Below, piece by piece: positions 5,909 through 13,276 of a stretch of DNA of 13,296 nucleotides. Location: assembly GCA_934351925.1 (NCBI GenBank), contig CAKRJT010000048.1:1-13296 (forward strand), given 5' to 3'. The first letter of the stretch is position 1; each line of letters starts with the position of its first letter. A model generated the notes under the pieces. It did no database searches and was not told where the DNA came from. It was given only the letters and a program-made list of their open reading frames with translations. The translations under genes were made by a program, and so were the position numbers. Source of the DNA: an uncultured Lachnospiraceae bacterium. Its GTDB lineage: Bacteria; Bacillota; Clostridia; Lachnospirales; Lachnospiraceae.

Positions 5909-5925
5909 GTCACACCTCCAACTAA

Positions 5926-6171
5926 TTACTTCTCAATACCAGCGAGCTTGAAAATCTTGCTGACAACCTCTGTTGGCTGAGCGCCGCTTGCTAACCACTT
6001 CTTTGCTAACTCCTCGTTAACATTGTAAGTGCTAGGATCGTTATTAGGATCGTATGTTCCGATCTCCTCGATAAATCTACCATCTCTTGGGGATCTTGAA
6101 TCAGCAACGATGATTCTATAGAAAGGAGCCTTCTTCTGTCCCATTCTTCTTAATCTGATCTTAACTGCCAT
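5926..6171 (-). CDS. rpsP: 30S ribosomal protein S16
   Basis: The 81-residue S16 begins with the typical MAVKIRLRRMGQKKAPFYRI, followed by VADSRSPRDGRFIEEIGTYDP. It stabilises the 30S body by binding 16S rRNA. ATG 6171 follows AAGGAGGTGAAATTAAA, a near-perfect ribosome binding site as expected for a highly expressed gene. It lies 36 bases after ffh and 17 before khpA, in the conserved order. Confidence 0.98.
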   Translation of the reverse strand: MAVKIRLRRMGQKKAPFYRIIVADSRSPRDGRFIEEIGTYDPNNDPSTYNVNEELAKKWLASGAQPTEVVSKIFKLAGIEK

Positions 6172-6207
6172 TTTAATTTCACCTCCTTGAAAATTTTCTA
6201 AAATATG

Positions 6208-7563
6208 TTAAAAAGGAAGTCTGAACTTACCTCTTTTACCACCCTTGCCGCCGAGCATTCCCGGCATCTGCTTCATCATCTTCTTCATCTGCTCCTGCTG
6301 CTTCACAAGACGATTGACTTCAGCTATGTCAACTCCCGCGCCCTTCGCAATTCGGTTCTTGCGGGAAGGATTGAGGAGTGACGGATTACGTCTCTCCTGC
6401 GGTGTCATTGAAAGAATGATGGCTTCGACACGTCCGAGAGCACTCTCATCAATCGCGTCCATGTTCACATTCTTCATCTGATTGCCTAGACCCATGCCCG
6501 GGAGCATATTCAAGATGCTGCCGATACCGCCCATGTTCTTGACCTGCTTCATCGACTCGAGATAATCCTCAAAATCGAACTCAGCCTTGCGGAGCTTCTG
6601 CTCCATCTCCTTGGCTTTCTCTTCATCAATCTGGCTCTGAGCCTTCTCAATAAGTGTCAGCACATCACCCATGCCAAGGATTCGTGATGCCATTCTGTCC
6701 GGATAAAACTGCTCCAGGTCAGAAAGCTTCTCACCCATACCAACATATAAAATAGGCTTACCGGTCACTGCCTTGATTGAAAGCGCCGCACCGCCTCTGG
6801 TATCACCGTCGAGCTTCGTGATAATCACGCCGTCTATGCCAACCTCATCATTGAAGCTGCTTGCCACATTCACGGCGTCCTGTCCTGTCATGGCATCGAC
6901 AACGAGTATACTCTGGTGTACGTCCACAACCGACTTAATCTCTCTGAGCTCTGCCATCATCTCCTCGTCAACGTGGAGACGACCTGCTGTATCTAATATT
7001 ACGACGTTGTTCCCGTTCTTCTCCGCATGGGCTACAGCCGCCTTCGCAATGTCAGCCGGCTTAATCTTATCACCCATTGAGAACACAGGCACGCCCTGTT
7101 TCTCACCGTTAATCTCCAACTGCTTGATGGCAGCCGGTCTGTACACATCACAGGCAACGAGGAGAGGTCTCTTTCCCTTTTCCTTCAGCTTACCTGCTAT
7201 CTTGGCAGTGGTCGTGGTCTTACCTGCACCCTGCAGACCCATCATCATAATGACTGTTATCGCCTGACCGCCCTTCAAATCAATCTCGGTGGTCTCAGAA
7301 CCCATGAGTGACACGAGTTCTTCATTGACAATCTTTATAACCATCTGTCCCGGTGTCAGACTGTTAAGCACATCCTGACCAACCGCACGCTCCTGAACGG
7401 AGTTAATGAACTGCTTAACTACCTTAAAGCTTACATCGGCCTCAAGCAGCGCCATCTTAATCTCCTTGAGTGCGACCTTGACATCTGCTTCTGAAAGCCT
7501 GCCCTTGCCGCGGAGATTTTTAAATATATTCTGTAACTTATCGGATAAACTGTCAAATGCCAC
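6208..7563 (-). CDS. ffh: Signal recognition particle protein Ffh (SRP54)
   Basis: The 451-residue GTPase binds 4.5S/6S RNA and signal sequences of nascent membrane and secreted proteins and docks them at FtsY. Its order is an N domain (1-95), a G domain with P-loop GLQGAGKTT (109-117), CDVYRPAA (138-145), DTAGR (191-195) and TKLDGDTRGG (249-258), then a methionine-rich M domain (about 300-435) with LNMLPGMG and the RNA-binding RRNPSLLNPSRKNRIAKG. The start is GTG at 7563, with AAGGTGG (7577-7571) 7 bases upstream. It lies 78 bases after ylxM in the usual pair. Confidence 0.98.
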   Translation of the reverse strand: MAFDSLSDKLQNIFKNLRGKGRLSEADVKVALKEIKMALLEADVSFKVVKQFINSVQERAVGQDVLNSLTPGQMVIKIVNEELVSLMGSETTEIDLKGGQAITVIMMMGLQGAGKTTTTAKIAGKLKEKGKRPLLVACDVYRPAAIKQLEINGEKQGVPVFSMGDKIKPADIAKAAVAHAEKNGNNVVILDTAGRLHVDEEMMAELREIKSVVDVHQSILVVDAMTGQDAVNVASSFNDEVGIDGVIITKLDGDTRGGAALSIKAVTGKPILYVGMGEKLSDLEQFYPDRMASRILGMGDVLTLIEKAQSQIDEEKAKEMEQKLRKAEFDFEDYLESMKQVKNMGGIGSILNMLPGMGLGNQMKNVNMDAIDESALGRVEAIILSMTPQERRNPSLLNPSRKNRIAKGAGVDIAEVNRLVKQQEQMKKMMKQMPGMLGGKGGKRGKFRLPF

Positions 7564-7641
7564 TCTCTAACCACCTTATCCGGGCTGATGCCCCTCTATC
7601 TGTTATCTGTCCGCGGATCCCCTGCCGACAATTCTGCTGTT

Positions 7642-8019
7642 CTACAGCTCATCTATAATTGCATTGGATATGGAATCGATCTTGTTTACAAGCTGCTTGG
7701 CGACCTCCAAATCATCTGCCGCTAAAACCTGCTTCGAATAACCGCTTATCTCGTTGACCTTCTCCTTAATCTTCATAAATCTCTCGATAAGATGAAGCGT
7801 GCTCTCATATTCATTGAGCAGCCTGTCAATCCTCTTTAGCTGGTCGTGAACGCCCTGCCTGCTGATATCGTGTTCCTTGGCAATCTCGCTTATGGAAAAA
7901 TTATCAAATACATACTCCTCATAAATCATCTTCTGATGAGGTGTGAGAAGTTCACCGTAAAAATCATAAAGAAGTGTCTGCTCGACAATCCTTTCCATCT
8001 TCTCCATATTACTGTCCAT
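7642..8019 (-). CDS. ylxM: YlxM (UPF0122) putative HTH regulator of the SRP operon
   Basis: The 125-residue protein has the family start (residues 10-40: VEQTLLYDFYGELLTPHQKM) and a sigma-70 region 4-like helix-turn-helix (SISEIAKEHDISRQGVHDQLKRI, about 42-64), then a helical tail. YlxM proteins are encoded immediately upstream of ffh in Firmicutes and in some species bind SRP components; a direct regulatory role is not settled. ATG 8019 follows AGGAG (8032-8028) with 8-base spacing. It is the first gene after a strong promoter (8058-8086). It ends in TAG with no coding-like extension, showing that TAG is an ordinary stop in this genome. Confidence 0.93.
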   Translation of the reverse strand: MDSNMEKMERIVEQTLLYDFYGELLTPHQKMIYEEYVFDNFSISEIAKEHDISRQGVHDQLKRIDRLLNEYESTLHLIERFMKIKEKVNEISGYSKQVLAADDLEVAKQLVNKIDSISNAIIDEL

Positions 8020-8057
8020 TCAGTACTCTCCTAAGCATCCCGCCTCAATCCTTTGGT

Positions 8058-8086
8058 AGGATACTACATAAAATCTCAGATGTCAA
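8058..8086 (-). promoter_or_regulatory. Strong sigma-A-type promoter of the ylxM-ffh operon
   Basis: On the - strand, a perfect TTGACA (8086-8081), 17 bases and TATCCT (8063-8058). Transcription would start near 8051, about 30 bases before the ylxM ATG. A/T-rich tracts directly upstream (8087-8132) could act as an UP element. Confidence 0.75.
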
Positions 8087-8096
8087 GTATTTTTTC

Positions 8097-8132
8097 TTGA
8101 CATTTTTATTTTTTTTGACATTTTTATTTTTT
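8097..8132. repeat. Two perfect tandem copies of an 18-bp T-rich unit
   Basis: TTGACATTTTTATTTTTT is present at 8097-8114 and again at 8115-8132. The unit lies directly upstream of the ylxM promoter, whose own TTGACA it resembles on the opposite strand. On the - strand it reads as A-tracts, which fits an UP element or curved DNA. No clear hairpin follows the nearby antiporter stop. Confidence 0.6.
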
Positions 8133-8161
8133 CTTATTTAACTGCCGCAAATCAGGAAATA

Positions 8162-9694
8162 TCAGCCGTTCTCCCCGTCTGCGGCATCATTTTTGAGACT
8201 TATCCTTCTGATGATGAGCAGCACGCCCGTCAAAAGCACAAGAGAACATATCAGTGTGAGCCACCAGTTTTTTGTAAACCCGGCAAGCAGATATCCAACC
8301 ACGCACATCGCAATCACCACAAAAGCATACTGCATCTGCGTCCGGACATGGTTGATGTGGTTGGACTGTGCACCCGAGCTCGACATGATCGTGGTGTCCG
8401 ATATCGGCGAGAGGTGGTCTCCGCACACAGCCCCCGCAAGCACGGACGATACAGCAATTATCATCATGTCCTGGTCCGACTCGGCAAACATATTTATCAC
8501 AATAGGAACAAGTATCGCAAAGGTTCCCCAGCTCGTTCCCGACGAGAAAGCGATAAATATCGCGATGCAGAAAATGATAAGCGGTATAAAATGCACCAGC
8601 CCGGCACTCAGATTTATCGAGTTTCTGACAAACTCCCCTATTCCAAGCGCGTCCGTCATTCCCTTAAGTGTCCACGCGAGCACGAGTATGAGAATGGCAG
8701 GCATCATAAGCTTTCCGCCCTCCGGCACCGAGTTCATAAAGTCCTTAAAACCGATGACACGTCTCGGCAGATATAATATAAGAAGAAATCCTATCGTGAC
8801 AAGCCCCGCAAAGACAAGCGACTCGGACGATGAACAGTTGGCAAAATTCTCTACAAGGTTCATTCCGCCGTTTAAATGTCCCGTCCATATCATCGCACCT
8901 ATCGCAGTAGCTATCATGACGATCATCGGCGCAATGAGGTCTATGACCTTGCCCTTCGCATACTTTCCGCCCTCCGTCGGGTCCTTGACCTCCTGATTTT
9001 GGAACGCCTCACCGCCCGATGTGAACGGGTCACCTTTTGCCGCATTCCTCTCATGCTTCTTCATAAGCCCGAAGTCAAAGCCCACTATCGACGTGAACAG
9101 AACCATATATAATGTAAGAATAGCATACAGGTTAAACGGTATTGTCGATATGAACATCTCAAATCCCGACATCGAGCTGTTCTGCGGCACATACGAGTTG
9201 ACCGCTGCCGCCCACGAGGATATCGGCGCTATGATGCAGATAGGCGCGGCCGTGGCATCTATTATATAGGCAAGCTTCGCGCGCGATATCTTATTCTTGT
9301 CCGTCACCGGTCTCATTACCGAGCCGACAGTAAGGCAGTTAAAATAATCGTCCACAAAAATAAGGATACCTAGAAGTGACGTAGCGATAAGCGATGACCT
9401 CTTTGTTTTCAGCCTTGCCGAAGCCCACTCGCCGTAAGCCCTCGTTCCGCCCGACTCCTGCATGAGCATTACAATCATTCCGAGCAGTATCATAAACATG
9501 AGAATTGAAAAATCCACGCTGTCTATCATCGTATTGTAAAAGGTATCAAATGCCGCCCACGGGTGAAAATCGGTCACGAGAAGTGCTCCTAACGCACAAC
9601 CCGCAAACAGCGATATATACACCTCCTTTGTAATAAGTGCCAGCACAATGGCTATAATAGGCGGCATCAGCGACCACCAGGTTCCTACAAACAT
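8162..9694 (-). CDS. NhaC-family Na+/H+ antiporter
   Basis: The 510-residue integral membrane protein has about 11-13 hydrophobic segments. Conserved motifs are FVDDYFNCLTVGSVMRP (113-129), IAPISSWAAA, AFSSGTSWGTFAILVP (382-397) and GDHLSPISDTTIMSSSGAQ (425-443), which mark the NhaC ion-transporter family. Members exchange Na+ for H+ or, in some branches, organic acids or amino acids; the substrate cannot be told here. ATG 9694 is preferred because GAGGAG (9707-9702) lies 7 bases upstream and the protein then starts at the first membrane segment. A longer frame to 9754 lacks such a site. A monocistronic gene is likely. Confidence 0.92.
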   Translation of the reverse strand: MFVGTWWSLMPPIIAIVLALITKEVYISLFAGCALGALLVTDFHPWAAFDTFYNTMIDSVDFSILMFMILLGMIVMLMQESGGTRAYGEWASARLKTKRSSLIATSLLGILIFVDDYFNCLTVGSVMRPVTDKNKISRAKLAYIIDATAAPICIIAPISSWAAAVNSYVPQNSSMSGFEMFISTIPFNLYAILTLYMVLFTSIVGFDFGLMKKHERNAAKGDPFTSGGEAFQNQEVKDPTEGGKYAKGKVIDLIAPMIVMIATAIGAMIWTGHLNGGMNLVENFANCSSSESLVFAGLVTIGFLLILYLPRRVIGFKDFMNSVPEGGKLMMPAILILVLAWTLKGMTDALGIGEFVRNSINLSAGLVHFIPLIIFCIAIFIAFSSGTSWGTFAILVPIVINMFAESDQDMMIIAVSSVLAGAVCGDHLSPISDTTIMSSSGAQSNHINHVRTQMQYAFVVIAMCVVGYLLAGFTKNWWLTLICSLVLLTGVLLIIRRISLKNDAADGENG

Positions 9695-9744
9695 ATTTTT
9701 TCTCCTCAAATAAAAATTCCCGTCCGTATCGGACATACCCTTGA

Positions 9745-9753
9745 AGTATAACA
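9745..9753 (-). promoter_or_regulatory. Extended -10 promoter of the NhaC-family gene
   Basis: On the - strand, TGTTATACT (9753-9745) is a TG-extended -10 with TATACT matching 5 of 6 bases. No good -35 is visible, which is acceptable for extended -10 promoters. It gives a leader of about 45 bases containing a small GTCCG/CGGAC inverted repeat (9722-9734). Confidence 0.5.
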
Positions 9754-9848
9754 TACACCCGGCCCAAATTAAAAGCCTTTTCCGCTATAACAAAACAAAT
9801 TATACAAAAATACAACGCCAGTCTCAAATCATGTACTAAAACCAATAC

Positions 9849-9877
9849 TTTACAGGGCATAACAAGTATGTTAAAAT
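9849..9877 (+). promoter_or_regulatory. Promoter of the nitroreductase gene
   Basis: TTTACA (9849-9854), 17 bases, then TAAAAT (9872-9877) preceded by TGT (extended -10). It gives a leader of about 68 bases. It lies between the two divergent genes at 9694 and 9952. Confidence 0.6.
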
Positions 9878-9951
9878 TATAACAAATATTAATCATTTCG
9901 CAATTATTTAAAAAATTATGTGTCAAAAATCTATTTTACGGAGGTAATTTT

Positions 9952-10494
9952 ATGACCGCAAAGGAATGTATAAAGGGCAGACGCTCAATCAGGGAGTTCA
10001 GGCCTGACGAGGTTTCACAGGAACTTATCCGCGAGCTTGTCGAGACCGCGAGCTACTCCCCTAGCTGGAAAAACACACAGATTGTAAGGTATGTCGCCGT
10101 CACAGGCGGAACCAAGGCAAAAATCGCCTCTGAGTGCACCGACAGTTGGAAGAAAAATGCCGATATAATCAACAACGCTCCCGTTCTCATGGTTCAATGC
10201 TTCGTAAAGGACCGCTCCGGTTTCGAGCGCGACGGCTCTTACAGCACCGAGCGCGGTGACGGCTGGCAGATGTATGATGCAGGAATAAGTGCAGCCAACT
10301 TCTGCGACGCAGCTTACGAGGCAGGTCTTGGAAGCGTTGTCCTCGGTATATTCGATTTCAAGAAGGCATCTCAGATACTCTCACTTCCCGCGAATACCGA
10401 GGCAGTTGCCCTTATTCCTGTCGGCTACCCTGTAGAGATGCCACAGGCCCCTAAGCGCAAGACTGTAGATGAGCTGCTCACATTTATATCCTAA
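9952..10494 (+). CDS. Nitroreductase-family FMN-dependent oxidoreductase
   Basis: The 180-residue protein is typical of small nitroreductases. It has the FMN-phosphate-binding start RRSIREF (10-16), SPSWKNTQ (36-43) and the C-terminal flavin segment with AANFCDAAYEAGLGSVVLG (114-132). Such enzymes use NAD(P)H to reduce nitro groups, quinones, enones or similar acceptors; the true substrate is unknown. Six cysteines or fewer and no signal peptide point to a cytoplasmic enzyme. ATG 9952 follows GGAGG (9940-9944) with 7-base spacing. It has its own promoter and terminator. Confidence 0.93.
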   Translation: MTAKECIKGRRSIREFRPDEVSQELIRELVETASYSPSWKNTQIVRYVAVTGGTKAKIASECTDSWKKNADIINNAPVLMVQCFVKDRSGFERDGSYSTERGDGWQMYDAGISAANFCDAAYEAGLGSVVLGIFDFKKASQILSLPANTEAVALIPVGYPVEMPQAPKRKTVDELLTFIS

Positions 10495-10561
10495 TGTTTT
10501 TATAACGACCAATTCACAAATACGCAGCCGCTAAAACCACATAAATTTATAAAGCAAGTCT

Positions 10562-10618
10562 AAATCTGGTATTAAAAAATTTCAGTAATCTGAACATTTA
10601 TTTAATACCAGATTTTTT
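10562..10618 (+). terminator. Compound-hairpin terminator after nitroreductase
   Basis: Outer arms 10562-10576 and 10601-10615 are perfectly complementary (15 bp). Inside is a second stem, TTCAG (10581-10585) with CTGAA (10590-10594). A T run (10613-10618) follows. It starts 68 bases after the stop codon. Confidence 0.75.
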
Positions 10619-10619
10619 A

Positions 10620-10625
10620 TATAAT
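10620..10625 (+). promoter_or_regulatory. Possible -10 element for the SDR/NTF2 unit
   Basis: A consensus TATAAT directly follows the terminator T-run and would start transcription about 36 bases before the SDR start codon. The matching -35 region falls inside the hairpin and is poor (TTTATT at 17-base spacing). Confidence 0.35.
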
Positions 10626-10667
10626 CAGCTCATCAAAAGTTTTCCAGACAAGAAGGAGGATTTAAAC

Positions 10668-11456
10668 ATGGGTGTATATGCAGTTACGGGCGGCTCAAGC
10701 GGAATCGGAGCAGCAGTTGTTGAATTACTTAGAAAGGACGGCAACGAGGTCATCAACATCGACTTAAAGAATGGTGATATCTGTGCAAACCTCGCAACCC
10801 CTGAGGGAAGACAGACGGCCATCGACGGACTCTATGAGAGATGTCCTGACGGACTCGACGGAATCGTCTGCAACGCAGGTGTTTCGGGAAGCTGTGGAAA
10901 CTACGAGCTTGTAATCTCGCTCAACTACTTCGGAACGGTCAAGCTCGCAAGAGGCGTCTATGAGCTTTTAAAGAAGAAGCACGGCAGCGTCGTTGTCACG
11001 GTATCTAACACAATATCACAGGGAACTGGCAGAATGGATATTGTCGACCTTCTCAACAATGTCGGCGATGAGAAGCGTATCAGAAGCATCGTGAGCACTC
11101 TCGACACCACCAACCAGACGGTCGGTCAGTCGATGTACATGGCAACCAAGTACGCACTCGCCCGCTGGGTAAGAAGAATTTCTGCCTCATGGGCTGCCAA
11201 CGGTGTCCGCGTCAATGCGGTTGCTCCCGGCAATGTAAGAACCGCCATGACAGACAGCTTGAACGACGCGGCAAAGTACGCCGTAAGTGCCCTTCCTATC
11301 CCTGTCCGCTACGGTTCGGACGCACTTATGGACCCATCTGAGATTGCCGAGTCCATGAAATTCCTGCTCTCAAACGCAGCAAGGGGCGTGAACGGTGTAA
11401 TTCTCTTCACCGACGGCGGCACGGACGCACTTCTCAACTCAGAGAAAGTATATTAA
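10668..11456 (+). CDS. Short-chain dehydrogenase/reductase, 3-alpha-hydroxysteroid dehydrogenase/carbonyl reductase-like
   Basis: The 262-residue classical SDR has the nucleotide-binding TGGSSGIG (7-14), an acidic residue at the end of strand 2 (D32, suggesting NAD over NADP), CNAG (68-71), N86, and the catalytic S113 and YMATK (Y157, K161), then APGNVRTAM (186-194). ICANLATPEGRQTAIDGLYERC... DGLDGIVCNAG and VISLNYFG resemble, from memory, the Comamonas 3-alpha-hydroxysteroid dehydrogenase/carbonyl reductase more than the FabG type, including a long insert between the catalytic S and Y. Steroid or bile acid oxidoreduction is possible but substrates in this group vary. ATG 10668 follows AAGGAGG (8 bases). 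It is followed after 16 bases by an NTF2-fold gene. Confidence 0.9.
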   Translation: MGVYAVTGGSSGIGAAVVELLRKDGNEVINIDLKNGDICANLATPEGRQTAIDGLYERCPDGLDGIVCNAGVSGSCGNYELVISLNYFGTVKLARGVYELLKKKHGSVVVTVSNTISQGTGRMDIVDLLNNVGDEKRIRSIVSTLDTTNQTVGQSMYMATKYALARWVRRISASWAANGVRVNAVAPGNVRTAMTDSLNDAAKYAVSALPIPVRYGSDALMDPSEIAESMKFLLSNAARGVNGVILFTDGGTDALLNSEKVY

Positions 11457-11472
11457 TATGGAGGTAAAAGCT

Positions 11473-11805
11473 ATGAGACCAATTGAAAAGTATATAGATG
11501 CACTAGTTAAATGTGACAACAAGGCGCTTGCAGACATCTTTGCACCCGAAGGAACCCTCCGCGACTACTGCCCTAACAGCACAGGCCGTCAGGAGTACCA
11601 TGTATACGGACGCAAAGCCATAGACATGTTCTTCAAGAACAAATTTACCTTCAGACAGTATCTCGTATCCAACGTCGAGATTGTAAATGACACCCAGGCA
11701 GAGTTCATCGCCTCCATCGGCGGCTACTATGTAATGGCTATCGCCACCGTGAGACGAGTTGACGAGAACGGACTTATTGAGAGACTTACCGTGAGACCTA
11801 AGTAA
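11473..11805 (+). CDS. NTF2/SnoaL-like (ketosteroid isomerase fold) protein
   Basis: The small protein has 110 residues. The pattern IEKYIDALVKCDNKALADIF, then PEGTLRDY, then a GRKAIDMFF helix and C-terminal beta strands fits the NTF2-like fold of ketosteroid isomerase and SnoaL. Compared from memory with Comamonas ketosteroid isomerase, Y7 aligns with Y14 and D31 with the catalytic base D38, while the D99 position appears to be alanine. ATG 11473 is chosen because GGAGG (11460-11464) lies 8 bases upstream; an upstream ATG at 11458 overlaps that site. It lies 16 bases after the SDR and must be co-transcribed. It may be an isomerase or dehydratase acting on the SDR product, or a binding protein without catalysis. 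Confidence 0.8.
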   Translation: MRPIEKYIDALVKCDNKALADIFAPEGTLRDYCPNSTGRQEYHVYGRKAIDMFFKNKFTFRQYLVSNVEIVNDTQAEFIASIGGYYVMAIATVRRVDENGLIERLTVRPK

Positions 11806-11848
11806 ACACAACACTTTTACTCCACAAAAATTCTGATATCAAAAATTG

Positions 11849-11908
11849 AAATGTACCGACCCCAAAAAGTTAAACTTAAAAATTTAACGATTGAAGGTCG
11901 GTACATTT
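11849..11908. repeat. Compound inverted repeat between convergent genes (bidirectional terminator, IS-end-like)
   Basis: Outer arms 11849-11861 and 11896-11908 are perfectly complementary (13 bp, AAATGTACCGACC). An inner pair, GTTAAA (11869-11874) and TTTAAC (11883-11888), is also complementary. The left half, TGTACCGACCCCAAAAAGTT, resembles terminal repeats of IS3-family elements as I recall them, and the right end is an imperfect inverted copy. There is no transposase between the ends. It lies between converging genes and can terminate both. Confidence 0.6.
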
Positions 11909-11938
11909 TATGTCCAAATACCTTTAAACATTATTTTT

Positions 11939-13276
11939 TTACAGGAATATATACTTCAATACAAAAAGCACTGCCAATACATACATGAGCGGTGTAATCT
12001 TCTTAGCCTTTCCGCAGAATACATTGATTACAACGTATGAGATAACGCCGAATGCGATACCGTCGGAAATACTGTACATAAGAGGCATGCAGAGCAGACA
12101 GATGTATGCAGGAATAGCCTCTGTGAGATTGTTAAAGTCAATCTCAGTAACGGCTGATACCATAAGGAAACCTACAAATACAAGTGCCGGAGCGATTGCA
12201 AAGCCCGGAATAGCGATAAATATAGGTGACAGGAATATTGCTACAAGGAAGAGAAGTCCCGTAACGATAGATGAAAGTCCTGTTCTTCCACCCTCCGCAA
12301 CACCTGATGAACTCTCAACGAAAGTCGTTGTCGTAGATGTACCAAGAATGGCACCTGCGCTCGTTGCTATGGCATCTGCTAAGAGTGCCTGCTTAATTCT
12401 AGGGAGCTTTCCGTCCTTGTCAAGCATGTTAGCCTTGTTGGCTACACCGATAAGTGTTCCGAGTGTATCGAAGATATCGACAAAAAGGAACGCAAACATT
12501 ATTACAACGAAATCAAGAACATTGATGTGCTGACCGCCAAGGTTAAAGCACTGTCCAAACGTCTTTCCAAGTGCAGTGAGGTCAAAGTTGGACCACTGCG
12601 GAAGCATGCTCGCTCCCTGATAGAGACCCGTGAGCTGGCAGATGATTCCCAAAATCCATGTAACCACGATACCGATAAGGATTGAACCCTTAACCCTCTT
12701 CACATAGAGAATACCGATAAGCAGAAGCCCGATAAGTGCAAGAAGCGCGCTGATACCTGCTGTTCTGAAATCCGCAGTGAAATCGACAACCGTTACAAGT
12801 GTTGAACCGTCAACAATAATTCCTGCGTCCTGAAGTCCGATAAAGGCAACAAAAAGACCTATACCTACCGAAACACCCTTCTTGAGCTGGGTTGGAATGG
12901 CATTAAATATAGCCTCTCTCACATTGGTGAGTGACAGCAGTATAAAGATAAGTCCTTCGATAAATACTGCAAAAAGTGCTACCTGCCATGAATATCCCAT
13001 CGTACCACATACCGTGTAGGCAAAGTATGCATTAAGTCCGAGACCCGGTGCAAGTGCGAACGGATAGTTGGCAAGAAGTGCCATGGCAACCGTTCCGATA
13101 AATGCTGCAAGTGCCGTAGCCATAAGCACAGCCTGCGGATCCATTCCCGACGCCGACAGAATAGCCGGATTGAGCGCTAAAATATACGCCATCGTCATGA
13201 ATGTGGTAAGACCTGCGACAACCTCGGTTTTTACCGTAGTGTTGTTCTCCTTGAGTTTGAACATTTTTTCAAACAT
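11939..13276 (-). CDS. NCS2/AzgA-family purine permease (guanine/hypoxanthine type)
   Basis: The 445-residue membrane protein has about 12-14 segments. It opens with TEVVAGLTTFMTMAYILALNP (18-37 region) and carries APGLGLNAYFAYTV (76-89), FVDIFDTLGTLIGV (265-278) and STTTTFVESSSGVAEGG (314-330), the signature motifs of the AzgA/PbuG branch of nucleobase:cation symporters. These import adenine, guanine or hypoxanthine with protons. ATG 13276 follows AGGAGG (13290-13285) with 8-base spacing. The upstream region, where a purine riboswitch often occurs in Firmicutes, is outside the window. Transcription ends at the compound inverted repeat at 11849-11908. Confidence 0.94.
   Translation of the reverse strand: MFEKMFKLKENNTTVKTEVVAGLTTFMTMAYILALNPAILSASGMDPQAVLMATALAAFIGTVAMALLANYPFALAPGLGLNAYFAYTVCGTMGYSWQVALFAVFIEGLIFILLSLTNVREAIFNAIPTQLKKGVSVGIGLFVAFIGLQDAGIIVDGSTLVTVVDFTADFRTAGISALLALIGLLLIGILYVKRVKGSILIGIVVTWILGIICQLTGLYQGASMLPQWSNFDLTALGKTFGQCFNLGGQHINVLDFVVIMFAFLFVDIFDTLGTLIGVANKANMLDKDGKLPRIKQALLADAIATSAGAILGTSTTTTFVESSSGVAEGGRTGLSSIVTGLLFLVAIFLSPIFIAIPGFAIAPALVFVGFLMVSAVTEIDFNNLTEAIPAYICLLCMPLMYSISDGIAFGVISYVVINVFCGKAKKITPLMYVLAVLFVLKYIFL

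Noticed and set aside
8033..8160. Riboswitch or structured leader upstream of ylxM
   Set aside because: The leader is only about 30 bases, and the rest is simple T-rich repeat without stems.
8193..8996. 267-codon + strand frame opposite the antiporter
   Set aside because: It is antisense to a well-supported membrane protein and has no family features or convincing ribosome binding site.
9546..9926. 126-codon - strand frame upstream of and inside the antiporter gene
   Set aside because: It overlaps the antiporter in another frame, starts in an AT-rich promoter region, and shows no protein-family features.
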